Assembly (NCBI RefSeq): GCF_024733555.1
Contig: NZ_JANIOF010000003.1
Location: forward strand, 314,677 to 378,676
From: Paenibacillus sp. SC116
GTDB taxonomy: Bacteria > Bacillota > Bacilli > Paenibacillales > Paenibacillaceae
Length of the DNA stretch: 64,000 nt
Direction: 5' to 3'
Below are positions 44,857 to 53,522 of this stretch, in pieces. The first letter of the stretch is position 1, and the number at the start of each line of letters is the position of its first letter. Position numbers and translations under genes: made by a program. Under the pieces are notes generated by a model, which was not told the origin of the DNA, searched no databases, and was given only the letters and a program-made list of their open reading frames with translations.

Positions 44857-44887
44857 CGGTAACATTTCAAATACGGGAGGAATTCAT

Positions 44888-45823
44888 ATGAATTTTGAAA
44901 GTCGAGTACTGCCAGAACTAAGGTCAACATTAGCGCAATTCCCTGGTTTTCAACTGGAGGAAAAGTTAGCGTGGAGCAGGAGCTTGTTAGTGGGTCCCCC
45001 TATTGAACAGTCGGAACATGTACGTACGATAACTCGGATGATTCCGGGAGCAGATGGAGAAATGCTTGTTAAAATCTACGAACCCGTCCAGCGAACTGGC
45101 GATAAGCTTCCTGCCATGATGTGGATTCATGGGGGAGGTTATGTTATGGGACATCCTGATATGGATGATGCTTTGTGCGAACGCTTCGTGCAGGCAGCTA
45201 ATTGTGTTGTCGTATCCGTTGATTATCGACTTGCTCCAGAGCACCCTTATCCAGCTGCTCTTCATGATTGTTATGCTGGCTTGACGTGGATGACGGAGGA
45301 AGCTGAACAGTTAGGCATCGATGTGGAGCGGGTCGCGATTGCTGGTGCTAGCGGAGGCGGTGGGCTGACTGCGGCGCTTGCCTTAATGGTTCGTGACAAA
45401 GGTGGGCCAGCCCTCATCTTCCAAATGCCGCTCTATCCAATGATCGACAATCGAAATGATACAGCATCGAGCCACGAGATTACAGCGGAAAACGCAACTT
45501 GGAATCGGGCTAACAACGTAGCGGCTTGGAAAATGTACTTGGGCGAGAATAACGATGCCAGCGAGGTACCCTATGCAGTGCCATCGAGAGCGAGCAGCTT
45601 GGAAGGATTACCGCCGACTTATACATGTGTAGGACAACTCGATTTGTTCCGTGATGAGACCATCGAATATGTGACGCGTCTTGCGCAAGCGGGCGTAGAT
45701 GTCGAGTTTCATCTTTATCCGGGCTGTTTCCACGTTTTTGAAGTGTTCGTTCCGCAAGCGGAAGTAAGTCAGCGCGCTAGTCAAAGCTATGTAGATGCGA
45801 TGGCGAGAGCGCTTAACCCATAA
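44888..45823 (+). CDS. Alpha/beta hydrolase of the HSL (GDXG) family
   Basis: The 311-residue esterase has the oxyanion motif HGGGYVMG near residue 80 and the nucleophile elbow GASGGG near 155, with DLFRDE and HVFE supplying Asp and His. HSL-type lipases act on short acyl esters. GGGAGGAATT precedes ATG. The position right after the monooxygenase hints at a joint degradative or detoxifying role, but this is an inference. Confidence 0.87.
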   Translation: MNFESRVLPELRSTLAQFPGFQLEEKLAWSRSLLVGPPIEQSEHVRTITRMIPGADGEMLVKIYEPVQRTGDKLPAMMWIHGGGYVMGHPDMDDALCERFVQAANCVVVSVDYRLAPEHPYPAALHDCYAGLTWMTEEAEQLGIDVERVAIAGASGGGGLTAALALMVRDKGGPALIFQMPLYPMIDNRNDTASSHEITAENATWNRANNVAAWKMYLGENNDASEVPYAVPSRASSLEGLPPTYTCVGQLDLFRDETIEYVTRLAQAGVDVEFHLYPGCFHVFEVFVPQAEVSQRASQSYVDAMARALNP

Positions 45824-45949
45824 TTAAGTACATAGTTAATAATAATGGATATTCCCTTGATGAACTGGCTTGGCTAGCTTGTTCGTGTAGTTCTACTTTC
45901 TGATTTGTTGGTTGTTGGAAAAAACTTGGGAGGAATAGTAAAAAAACTA

Positions 45950-45979
45950 TTTACACACTATAGGGGGGTGTAGTATATT
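45950..45979 (+). promoter_or_regulatory. Copper-type promoter with CsoR-like G-tract operator
   Basis: TTTACA at 45950-45955 and a TATATT/TAGTAT -10 at 45971-45979 flank ACACTATAGGGGGGTGTAGT. A central G6 run between A/T-rich pseudo-inverted arms is the pattern bound by CsoR/CstR-family repressors. No csoR gene is in the window. Confidence 0.65.
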
Positions 45980-46042
45980 TGAGTTGTGATTTATATAGGG
46001 TATGGGGGTATGTGAAGACTTGTATTGGAAGGGGGTGAAAAG

Positions 46043-46246
46043 GTGAAGGAAGTGACGTTGAAAATCGAAGGAATGAATTGTCGTTCATGTGTCAAAAAGA
46101 TTGAGGGAGTCCTTGAAGGAATCGGCGTTGAAGGACAGGTTAATTTCGATCAAGGAACGATTGTTGTGAAATATGACGAAGCTAAGCTGGAGATTTCGAA
46201 TATTCAAGAAAGCATCCAAGCTAAAGGATATAAAACGACCGTATAA
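46043..46246 (+). CDS. copZ: Copper chaperone CopZ-like HMA protein
   Basis: I start at the GTG at 46043, six bases after GGGGGTG; the TTG at 46025 is in frame but has no site. The 67-residue ferredoxin-like protein has the metal motif MNCRSCVKK near residue 10 (CxxC). It carries Cu(I) to ATPases or repressors. The last of the usual C-terminal residues is intact. The G-tract operator upstream suggests CsoR-type copper control. A glutaredoxin gene follows after 40 bases. Confidence 0.85.
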   Translation: MKEVTLKIEGMNCRSCVKKIEGVLEGIGVEGQVNFDQGTIVVKYDEAKLEISNIQESIQAKGYKTTV

Positions 46247-46286
46247 AGTAATAGCCTTGCGATTACCTGATAAGGGGTGTATCCAT

Positions 46287-46526
46287 GTGACGGAACCAGT
46301 AATCATTTATTCGATACCTACCTGCGGCGACTGCAACCATGCAAAGCGTTATTTCAAAGAAAATGAGATTTCTTATACGGAGTATGACTGTGAAACCGAT
46401 GAGAAATACGCGAAAGAAGTTATGGATTTAACAGGAAAACAAATTGTTCCTACGATTATCGTTGGCAATAAAGTGTTTATTGGATTCGCTGAAAATCTAA
46501 AAGAAATAAGTGAACTGTTACGTTAA
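46287..46526 (+). CDS. Glutaredoxin-like protein
   Basis: The GTG at 46287 follows AAGGGGTG and gives 79 residues, the size of NrdH or small glutaredoxins. The active site is PTCGDCNHAKRYF; a cis-Pro follows in QIVPTIIVG. A CxxC with Gly-Asp between the cysteines is uncommon. It is co-transcribed with the copper chaperone, which fits a role in keeping thiols or Cu(I) reduced. Confidence in the exact function is moderate. Confidence 0.8.
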   Translation: MTEPVIIYSIPTCGDCNHAKRYFKENEISYTEYDCETDEKYAKEVMDLTGKQIVPTIIVGNKVFIGFAENLKEISELLR

Positions 46527-46615
46527 GCGAACTGTTAAGCAATGAAGGGCTTTATTATATAAACATGCATGTAGTCAGGAATGAAATCATCTTATAGAAT
46601 ACTGTAGCCAGATCG

Positions 46616-46656
46616 TTCAAACTGTTGAGCGATCTGGCTATTTTTTGTGAACACGA
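46616..46656 (+). terminator. Terminator after the copZ/glutaredoxin operon
   Basis: AGCCAGATCG at 46616-46625 pairs with CGATCTGGCT at 46640-46649, then TTTTTT. Confidence 0.9.
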
Positions 46657-46810
46657 TAGCGTGTTAAAAGGGGTGGAGCATGTTGAAGTTAGGGAAACAG
46701 GTACCAGGGAAATCGTGTTTTTCTCGATTTTTACAATTAGTAAGCAGGAGAGGAACAATTAGATATAGAGCGATAAAAGGCATAGATTGTGGAGAAGTTG
46801 TCTTTACAAA

Positions 46811-46996
46811 GGTGGACACTAGGGGCATATATCAGGGTAGCTGAATACTAGAAAGAAATTGCTATATATAGTTTTCAATTCAGGAAAGTGATACTAGATG
46901 TGGATTTTTTATCTCGGAGGGTACTGTGTTTCTTTTTGAAATAAGTGTCCACTATTTGAAAGACATTCACTGCTGAAATTCCACCAATAGTGGATA
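46811..46996. repeat. GTGGACACT-type intergenic element (family 3)
   Basis: GTGGACACT near 46812 and AGTGTCCAC near 46948 are exact inverted copies. TCCACTATT next to the latter is inverted again as AATAGTGGA near 46985. No ORF is seen inside. Confidence 0.5.
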
Positions 46997-47272
46997 AGAA
47001 TAATGTAAATGGTGAGGGGAGTAAAGAGGAGAGCCAGGCCTTGTGGAGTACAGTTTCGCTGAGAGCTAAAGCTGCAAATAAATTCGAAACCGTAGATGCT
47101 ATTCTGAATATGCAGTTGAACTAGCGTATGGGCTGAGTCAGTTTACAGCATTGTCCAATCTATGTTGTTATAATAACGAGTAGATATAGCAACTGCTCTA
47201 TCTTTTACTTTTAAATATACGATTCATGTCCTTCATTATATCTTCATTACATAGAAAAGCAGGTGCGCACCT

Positions 47273-47998
47273 ATGGATCATATCCGAATTTTAATAGCGG
47301 ATGACGATAAGGAAATACGGGAGTTAGTTCAAACTTATTTGCAGCGGGAAAACTATCAAGTTGATACGGCAGCAGATGGGGAAGAGGCGCTGCGCTTGTG
47401 TGATCAATATAAATATAATCTTATTCTACTGGACCTTATGATGCCGAAGCTTGATGGTATTGAGGCGTGCAGAAGACTGCGTCAGACGACGAATGTGCCG
47501 ATTATGATGCTGACTGCAAAAGATCATGAAATGGATAAGGTCATTGGGTTAAGCATTGGGGCTGATGATTATATGACGAAGCCGTTCAGTATTCATGAGC
47601 TGGTTGCGCGTATTAAAGCACAATTGCGACGCTTTATGGTATTAGGCAGCAGCGAGAACCGTGTTCAAAACGAGCGTTTAGAGGATGTGCTGCGCTTTAA
47701 AGGCCTAGTCATAGATGTACGAAAATATAGCGTGAAGAAAAATGGAGAAGAGGTAGCGCTGACGGCGAAAGAATTCGAGCTGTTGAAGTTTTTTGCTTCT
47801 CATCCAGAACAAGTGTTTACGAAGACACAAATCTTCCGCCAAGTGTGGGGCAGTGAATACCTTGAGGACGACAACACTGTAATGGTGCATATTCGTAGAC
47901 TAAGGTTGAAAATAGAATCTGATCCTTCCGAGCCATTGTGGATCCAGACAGTCTGGGGAATCGGGTACAAATTTGTAGGTGAAAAAGATGAAGCGTGA
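47273..47998 (+). CDS. OmpR-family response regulator
   Basis: The 241-residue protein has a receiver domain (ADDDKE near residue 10, phospho-Asp in LILLDLMMPK near 53, Lys in DDYMTKPF near 104) and a winged-helix DNA-binding domain (LTAKEFELLKFFASHPEQV, HIRRLRLKIE). It overlaps the kinase gene by eleven bases. Its genes lie upstream of a BcrAB-like ABC transporter and uppP, so its signal is probably a cell-wall antibiotic. The repeats at 49071-49090 are the likely target. Confidence 0.93.
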   Translation: MDHIRILIADDDKEIRELVQTYLQRENYQVDTAADGEEALRLCDQYKYNLILLDLMMPKLDGIEACRRLRQTTNVPIMMLTAKDHEMDKVIGLSIGADDYMTKPFSIHELVARIKAQLRRFMVLGSSENRVQNERLEDVLRFKGLVIDVRKYSVKKNGEEVALTAKEFELLKFFASHPEQVFTKTQIFRQVWGSEYLEDDNTVMVHIRRLRLKIESDPSEPLWIQTVWGIGYKFVGEKDEA

Positions 47999-49031
47999 CC
48001 AAAGTATGGTGCTAATCATTGTGCAATTGTTGCTCTTGGCAGCCCTTTTCATGTTGGAATGGATCAATCAGCCCCAAGGCATGCTGCGTGGGGTTTTATT
48101 TATTGTCCTTTTCTTCGTAACGGGAAGCTTGCTGCTAATACGGATTCAATTCAGAACAAAGCTTCGTAGTGTGGGGGCCGCATTGAAGCGGGCCGTTCAA
48201 GGGAATGTGAATACTCGCGTGCTGACGAACGATGATCCGATCGTTGATGAAGTCATTTTCTCCATTAATGAGCTAATTGAGCATTTAGCCAAAGTCCAAG
48301 TCCTATCGGTACGTTCCGAGGCAGCAAGAAGGAGTCTACTTACAAACATATCTCATGATATTCGGACACCACTTACATCCATTATTGGATATGTTGACGC
48401 ACTGAAAGATAATGTCGCGGCTTCCCCGGAGGAGCGGCAGCACTATATCCAGATTATTTCTAACAAAGCAATTGTCCTGAAGGAATTGATCGATGAAATA
48501 TTCCATTTAGCGAAGTTGGATGCAGATGAAATTCCATTGCAGGTAGAGACGGTAGATGCTGCGGAAATGGCGAGAGAAGCGGTCATTGCTTTTTTGCCTG
48601 AGCTGGATCAGCACAACATCGAGCTACGGGCTGTATTGCCAGAAGAGAAATGTATGGTGTTGGTGGATCGGCTAAGTCTACTGCGAATTTTGAACAATCT
48701 GATAAAAAATGCTGTTCAGTACGGGAAAGAAGGAAAGGTGCTGGGGATTGAACTTGCGGAAACGGTCCACAGCTATCAGTTTAGTATTTGGGATAAAGGG
48801 GCAGGCATTGCTGAACAAGATTTGATGAAAATATTCGATAAAATGTACCGCGCAGATCGTTCGCGAAACACGGTGAATGGTGGCAGCGGTCTAGGTCTTG
48901 CAATAACCAAAGCGCTTGTCGAGAAAAATGGCGGTACCATTTGGGTGGAAAGTGAGCCTGACATACGTACGACGTTTAACTTTACGATTCCAAAAGCAGC
49001 AATAACCAGTGACACCAAAATTTCCGAGTGA
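47988..49031 (+). CDS. Intramembrane-sensing histidine kinase
   Basis: The ATG at 47988 is favoured (AGGTG just upstream). The 347-residue kinase has two close helices (about residues 5-22 and 31-48) with a loop of roughly ten residues, so it has essentially no extracellular domain. A HAMP-like linker follows, then the H-box NISHDIRTPLTSIIG, N-box NNLIKNAVQYG and G-boxes WDKGAGI and GGSGLGLAI. Kinases of this build usually sense through a partner transporter or the membrane itself. Genetically coupled to the response regulator. Confidence 0.92.
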   Translation: MKRDQSMVLIIVQLLLLAALFMLEWINQPQGMLRGVLFIVLFFVTGSLLLIRIQFRTKLRSVGAALKRAVQGNVNTRVLTNDDPIVDEVIFSINELIEHLAKVQVLSVRSEAARRSLLTNISHDIRTPLTSIIGYVDALKDNVAASPEERQHYIQIISNKAIVLKELIDEIFHLAKLDADEIPLQVETVDAAEMAREAVIAFLPELDQHNIELRAVLPEEKCMVLVDRLSLLRILNNLIKNAVQYGKEGKVLGIELAETVHSYQFSIWDKGAGIAEQDLMKIFDKMYRADRSRNTVNGGSGLGLAITKALVEKNGGTIWVESEPDIRTTFNFTIPKAAITSDTKISE

Positions 49032-49070
49032 AGTTGGTTAAAGGTTGAAAGATAGGATCAATGTAAGAAA

Positions 49071-49116
49071 TCGTTAAGAACTCGTTAAGAGGCATGTAAA
49101 ATCGACTGCTTACAAT
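49071..49116 (+). promoter_or_regulatory. Tandem response-regulator site and promoter of the ABC/uppP genes
   Basis: TCGTTAAGA recurs at 49071-49079 and 49082-49090, an 11-bp direct repeat, the geometry of OmpR-type binding. TACAAT at 49111-49116 is a -10 with no good -35; the second repeat overlaps the -35 position. That fits activation by the upstream response regulator. Confidence 0.65.
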
Positions 49117-49254
49117 AGAGTTACATTTGGTTGAATAGTAGTGGAGATAGTTAAGAGTTGGACTTTTTAATTCAAGCTAGATGCTAGAACATCAGAGATT
49201 AGAGCAGTGGAGTGGTACAACAAACCTATCGTTCATTAGCAGGAGGTGCTTTAC

Positions 49255-50175
49255 ATGTCAGCGGTCATTCGAACGACCAACTTAACGAAACAATATGGAA
49301 CGCAAAAGGCGGTAGACAACCTTCAACTCAATGTGAAGCAAGGTCAAATATATGGCTTCTTAGGTAGAAACGGTGCAGGTAAGACAACGACGATTCGCAT
49401 GTTGTTAGGGCTCGTAAAGCCGACAGAAGGACAAATTGAGATATTTGGCGAGAACTTATGTAAGCATCAAAAGGAGATCTTAAGAAGAATTGGCTCTATG
49501 GTTGAGCATTCAGGCTTCTATGAAAATTTAACAGGCAGCGAGAACTTGCTTATCAATGCCAAGCTGATGGGTGTTCACAAGAAAAACGCGATTGAGGAAG
49601 CGTTGGAAATCGTAGGATTGGAACAGGAAACGAAGAAGCTGGTCGGCAAATATTCAATGGGCATGAAGCAGCGCCTTGGAATCGCAAGAGCTATTCTTCA
49701 TCATCCAGAGCTGCTTATTCTCGATGAGCCAACGAACGGCTTGGACCCAGTGGGGATCAAGGAAGTTCGCAGACTTATTAAGTCGCTTGCGGAAGAGAGA
49801 AAGCTGACGGTGCTTATTTCTAGTCACATCTTATCCGAAGTAGAGCAGCTTGCAGATCAGATTGGAATCATTCATCAGGGGAAGCTGCTTGAGGAAGTAT
49901 CCTTTGAGGAGCTGCGTGCTAGAAATCGCAACTATATCGAGCTGCAAGTATCGAATGACAACAAGGCTGCAATGCTGCTGGAACAGCATTTTGCAGGAGT
50001 GGAATATGAGGCTCATGGAGAAGGCTTGCTGCGCGTTTATTCTCATCTTGGTCAGCAAGGCAAACTGAATAAGCTGTTTGTCGAGCAGGGGATTGAAGTT
50101 ACGAGAATAGCGATAAGCGAAGATAGGCTCGAAGATTACTTCATCAAGCTGATAGGCGGTGGAACCATTGGTTAA
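49255..50175 (+). CDS. bcrA: ABC transporter ATP-binding protein, BcrA-like
   Basis: The ATG at 49255 follows AGGAGGTG. The 306-residue ATPase has Walker A GRNGAGKTT, the signature YSMGMKQRLGIA, Walker B LLILDEPTNGLDP and the switch SSHILSEVEQLADQ. The C-terminal ~80 residues are the BcrA/DUF4162-like extension. BcrA proteins export or remove bacitracin-type antibiotics from the membrane. The stop overlaps the permease start. Part of a unit with response regulator, kinase, permease and UppP. Confidence 0.88.
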   Translation: MSAVIRTTNLTKQYGTQKAVDNLQLNVKQGQIYGFLGRNGAGKTTTIRMLLGLVKPTEGQIEIFGENLCKHQKEILRRIGSMVEHSGFYENLTGSENLLINAKLMGVHKKNAIEEALEIVGLEQETKKLVGKYSMGMKQRLGIARAILHHPELLILDEPTNGLDPVGIKEVRRLIKSLAEERKLTVLISSHILSEVEQLADQIGIIHQGKLLEEVSFEELRARNRNYIELQVSNDNKAAMLLEQHFAGVEYEAHGEGLLRVYSHLGQQGKLNKLFVEQGIEVTRIAISEDRLEDYFIKLIGGGTIG

Positions 50176-50902
50176 CTTGTTGTACACCGAGCTGTTGAAG
50201 CTGAAGCGAGCGAAGATGTTTATGATTAGCGTGATTGGATCCATGGCAGCGCCTATTATGATGTTTATCGCTTTTTTGAGCATGAAAAGGGAGAAGCCAG
50301 AAACGATCCTTACGTTCGATGTGTCGTTTTACAATACAAATTTGAATGTGCTCATGCTCATTGGCACGCTGCTGTACGGTGTCATTGCCGCTTATCTGTT
50401 TAGCCGTGAGTATACGGAAGATACATTGAAAAACTTACTGACAATTCCTGTGTCCAAAACGAGTTTGATTGTGAGCAAATGGCTGCTGCTTCTATTATGG
50501 ATTTTTATGCTTACGTTAGTAGCTTGGGTAATGACACTTTTGCTAAGTTTTGTAGCCCAGTTTGAAGGATTGAGTGTGGCCGTTATCGTCGATTCTCTTA
50601 GACAGTTTTTTGTAGGGGCGTTTCTACTATTTTTATTGTCGACTCCAATTATATTGATAACGATGCTGTTCAAAAATTTTGTGCCGACGATTATATTTAC
50701 TGCGGTTGTTACGATGGCAAATCTTACGGTTATCGACACGGATTATCAAGGTCTATTTCCTTGGTCTGCTGTACATATGGTGGTTACGAACAGTACGGAG
50801 TTCGTTTATCCAATCTCCTATTCATATGCTATTATTTTTGCTACCTCTATACTTGGGCTGGCAGCAACGATTGTTTACTTTAAGAGATCAGATATTGATT
50901 AA
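50159..50902 (+). CDS. bcrB: ABC-2 permease, BcrB-like
   Basis: The 247-residue membrane protein has six helices and the ABC2 pattern (NLLYTELLKLKRAKMFMI at the start, LFSREYTEDTLKNLLTIPVSK in a cytoplasmic loop). The start is a GTG at 50159 or the TTG at 50168. The short, six-helix form is that of BcrB rather than the ten-helix BceB. It overlaps the ATPase gene by 17 bases, so translation is coupled. Confidence 0.82.
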   Translation: MEPLVNLLYTELLKLKRAKMFMISVIGSMAAPIMMFIAFLSMKREKPETILTFDVSFYNTNLNVLMLIGTLLYGVIAAYLFSREYTEDTLKNLLTIPVSKTSLIVSKWLLLLLWIFMLTLVAWVMTLLLSFVAQFEGLSVAVIVDSLRQFFVGAFLLFLLSTPIILITMLFKNFVPTIIFTAVVTMANLTVIDTDYQGLFPWSAVHMVVTNSTEFVYPISYSYAIIFATSILGLAATIVYFKRSDID

Positions 50903-51054
50903 CTATCAACTATTAACTATTCAGCCGGATGCATGGTTGCGAAATTAGTGAGTAGTATCGGTATGATGGTAAATGGTAGTAGCAGTGATAGTTCGTAGTT
51001 TGAATGAAGCGCATGAAGTGACATAGGTTCACGAATAGTAAGGAGGTTTATCCA

Positions 51055-51882
51055 TTGGATTGGTGGGAGTTATTTGCGGCGCTTGTATTAGGCATAGTTG
51101 AGGGTCTTACCGAGTTTGCGCCCGTGTCCTCGACAGGGCATATGATCATTGTTGATGATTGGCTGTTCAAGACGAAAGAAATGTTTTCGCCAGAAGTGGC
51201 TAATACATTTAAAGTCGTAATCCAGTTTGGCTCGATCCTGGCGGTAGTCGTTTTAATGTGGGAACGGTTTATGACGATGCTTGGCTTGAAAAAGGTGACG
51301 GGAGAGCAAGCTTCTCAGCCGCGTTTAAAACTAACACAAGTCATTGTAGGTATTTTGCCGTTCGGGATATTAGGATTTATATTTGAGGACTTTATTGATA
51401 CGTACTTATTCTCTACACAGACCGTCGTGATCGGACTTGTACTTGGGGCATTTCTCATGATTGCAGCCGATTTGCTCGCACCGCGCGTCAAAAAGGTAGA
51501 GACGGTAGACCAAGTTACTTACAAGCAAGCGTTAACGATTGGTCTTGTGCAGTGCTTGGCAATGTGGCCGGGATTCTCTCGCTCAGGCTCTACGATCTCT
51601 GCTGGCGTACTGCTAGGCTTAAGCCATCGCGCGGCTGCTGACTTTACTTTTATTATGGCAGTGCCGATTATCGGTGGAGCAAGCTTTTTGTCATTGGTGA
51701 AAAGTTGGGATGCGATTACGGCAGATGTGATTCCATTTTTCATCGTAGGGTTTATAAGTGCTTTTCTCGTTGCTCTTGTGTCGATTCGCTTCTTCCTGAA
51801 GTTAATTAATCGCATTAAGCTTATTCCGCTGGCGATTTATCGTATCGTGCTTGCAGCAGTGATTTACTTTGTGTTCTTGTAG
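51055..51882 (+). CDS. uppP: Undecaprenyl-diphosphatase UppP (BacA)
   Basis: The 275-residue membrane enzyme has the two conserved motifs: EGLTEFAPVSSTGHM near residues 17-31 and PGFSRSGSTISAGVLLG near 174-190. It recycles undecaprenyl diphosphate, the target of bacitracin. The start TTG follows AAGGAGG. It lies 152 bases after the BcrAB-like genes, so the group resembles bcrABD/bac-type bacitracin resistance loci. Confidence 0.95.
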   Translation: MDWWELFAALVLGIVEGLTEFAPVSSTGHMIIVDDWLFKTKEMFSPEVANTFKVVIQFGSILAVVVLMWERFMTMLGLKKVTGEQASQPRLKLTQVIVGILPFGILGFIFEDFIDTYLFSTQTVVIGLVLGAFLMIAADLLAPRVKKVETVDQVTYKQALTIGLVQCLAMWPGFSRSGSTISAGVLLGLSHRAAADFTFIMAVPIIGGASFLSLVKSWDAITADVIPFFIVGFISAFLVALVSIRFFLKLINRIKLIPLAIYRIVLAAVIYFVFL

Positions 51883-52140
51883 GAGCAGATGCATAATCCA
51901 AGCATTATGTATCATGATGTTTTCGTTTCATGGCAAAAAAATAGATAGAAATTAAGCCTCGATTCTCCAACATTGCTTGGAGTAGTCGGGGTTTCTTTGT
52001 GTTGTGCAGCTGGCGGCGGATGAACGAGAGGCGGAGTCAATTTACAGCTAGAGACTGAGGTGGAGGAGAATGGTTTTTGATTAAACTATGGATACAAGTA
52101 AAGCGGTCTCTTATGGAGGGCCGAGGGGGAGAAGAGCAAC

Positions 52141-53397
52141 ATGCTGCAAACATTAAAATTTGTGAATTTTACGAAGCTGCTCGCGGGAAGATTCATTTCT
52201 AATATAGGTGACAGCTTTTATATGTTATCTGCGATGTGGCTTGTGTATGATCTAGGTGGCTCCACCTTTTATTCCGGATTAGCTATGTTTCTTACTTCAA
52301 TTCCCCGTATCGTTCAGTTTCTCTATGGACCGCTTATTGATCGTTGGCCTTTGAAAAAGATGTTGGTCTCGACCCAACTGCTGCAAGCTGTCCTCTTACT
52401 TATCCTGCCTCTTAGCTATTTGCTTGATTTTATTTCTGTGACATTAGTGCTTATTTTGATGCCAATTATCGCTGTGTTGAATCAATTTATATTCCCTGCA
52501 CAAATGTCGGCTTTGCCGAAAGTGCTGCCAAAGGAAGATTTGACGGCGGGTAATGCTTGGTTTAGTGCTGCCAATCAAGGCAGTGAAGCTGTGTTTAACG
52601 CTCTTGGGGGAGTTCTTATTGCCTTAATCGGTATCGTGAGTATGTTTATCATGAATTCCGTACTTTTTTTGATGGCTGCGCTTATTTTTATGACATTACG
52701 TCCTATTCCGAGCAATATGGAAGGTGAGAGCAGAGATGAGGCGGAAGCGGGATCTAAGCTGTCTTTCCGACAGTATGTGCGAGAATTAAGGGAAGGTGTG
52801 GCTGTCCTTCGCCATCCTTATATTATTCGCTTGTTAGCGGGGACGATTGTAATTAACTGTGCAGGCGGTGCCGTGTTTGCAGTACTTCCTGGCTTTGCGC
52901 AAAGCTCTGACTGGTATGGGATGATGCTGGCATCTGTAGCGGTGTTTAGTATGGTGGGGGTGCTGCTCGCTCCTCGTCTGAAACTGGAAAACCTTCCTAT
53001 GGGGCCGATGTACATTGCTGCATTTTTATGGTGCGGGCTTGCGTGGTTCGCTGCTGCTCAAGTTTCGAGCATGTGGTTGGCGGTTTTTTTGTATGGACTT
53101 GGCTGGGTGCCAACTGCGATTACCAATATCATTGCGATGGTGTTTATGCAAAATCTTGTGCCTTCGCATTTGCTAGGCAGGGTGATGGCTGCGGTTGGAA
53201 GCATCGGTGCAGTGGCGATGCCGATCGGTTCTTTGTTAGGTGGTATTGGGGGTGCTGCGTTGAGCAGCGCAGCTGTCCTTATGATTAGTGGCTTGCTTGT
53301 TGCGCTCGTAGCTGTTGGACCCTGTGACCCGCCGTATGTCGGCTGTCACGAAAATGGATTCGGCGATGTTCTTTCCACAGCAAGAGAGTTTAGGTAA
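52141..53397 (+). CDS. MFS transporter (macrolide/Mef-like group)
   Basis: The 418-residue carrier has twelve helices and the MFS_3-like start KLLAGRFISNIGDSFYMLSAMWLVYDLGG. The loop 2-3 signature (GPLIDRWPLKKMLV) is present. The C-terminus is odd: after TM12 the frame reads VAVGPCDPPYVGCHENG, unlike normal tails. A +1 shift near 53312 would give LLDPVTRRMSAVTKMDS, stopping at 53417-53419, and looks more natural, suggesting a single-base event. Substrate unknown. Confidence 0.82.
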   Translation: MLQTLKFVNFTKLLAGRFISNIGDSFYMLSAMWLVYDLGGSTFYSGLAMFLTSIPRIVQFLYGPLIDRWPLKKMLVSTQLLQAVLLLILPLSYLLDFISVTLVLILMPIIAVLNQFIFPAQMSALPKVLPKEDLTAGNAWFSAANQGSEAVFNALGGVLIALIGIVSMFIMNSVLFLMAALIFMTLRPIPSNMEGESRDEAEAGSKLSFRQYVRELREGVAVLRHPYIIRLLAGTIVINCAGGAVFAVLPGFAQSSDWYGMMLASVAVFSMVGVLLAPRLKLENLPMGPMYIAAFLWCGLAWFAAAQVSSMWLAVFLYGLGWVPTAITNIIAMVFMQNLVPSHLLGRVMAAVGSIGAVAMPIGSLLGGIGGAALSSAAVLMISGLLVALVAVGPCDPPYVGCHENGFGDVLSTAREFR

Positions 53398-53452
53398 AGA
53401 GCGAGTTAGTTTGAGCTAGAGTTGTTAATCTTCAATGTGATTAACAATAATA

Positions 53453-53500
53453 AGGGTCGGGGGCTTCTCTTCTGATGTAGAGAAGCCCCCGACCCTATTT
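53453..53500. terminator. Bidirectional terminator
   Basis: AGGGTCGGGGGCTTCTCT and AGAGAAGCCCCCGACCCT, exact 18-bp arms with an eight-base loop, lie between convergent genes. Confidence 0.85.
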
Positions 53501-53522
53501 GGTGAGAATGGCGAGTCTTCGT

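Larger units (their letters stand above)
46527..47272. other. Non-coding stretch with terminator and inverted motifs
   Basis: About 745 bases. A terminator lies at 46616-46656. From about 46811 to 46996 lies an element with GTGGACACT and AGTGTCCAC as inverted ends and a further TCCACTATT/AATAGTGGA pair. No gene is convincing. Near 47160 TATAAT could serve the response-regulator gene, with no clear -35. Confidence 0.55.

Noticed and set aside
47225..47262. Second response-regulator site (TTCATTA repeated with 11-bp period) before the regulator gene
   Set aside because: The two copies are AT-rich and do not resemble the 49071-49090 repeats, so this could be chance.
47273..49031. VanR/VanS pair for the Van-type cluster
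   Set aside because: The pair is 7.7 kb away, directly upstream of and apparently controlling the BcrAB/UppP genes. The kinase has no VanS-like extracellular loop. A regulatory link to the Van-type genes cannot be excluded but is not supported.
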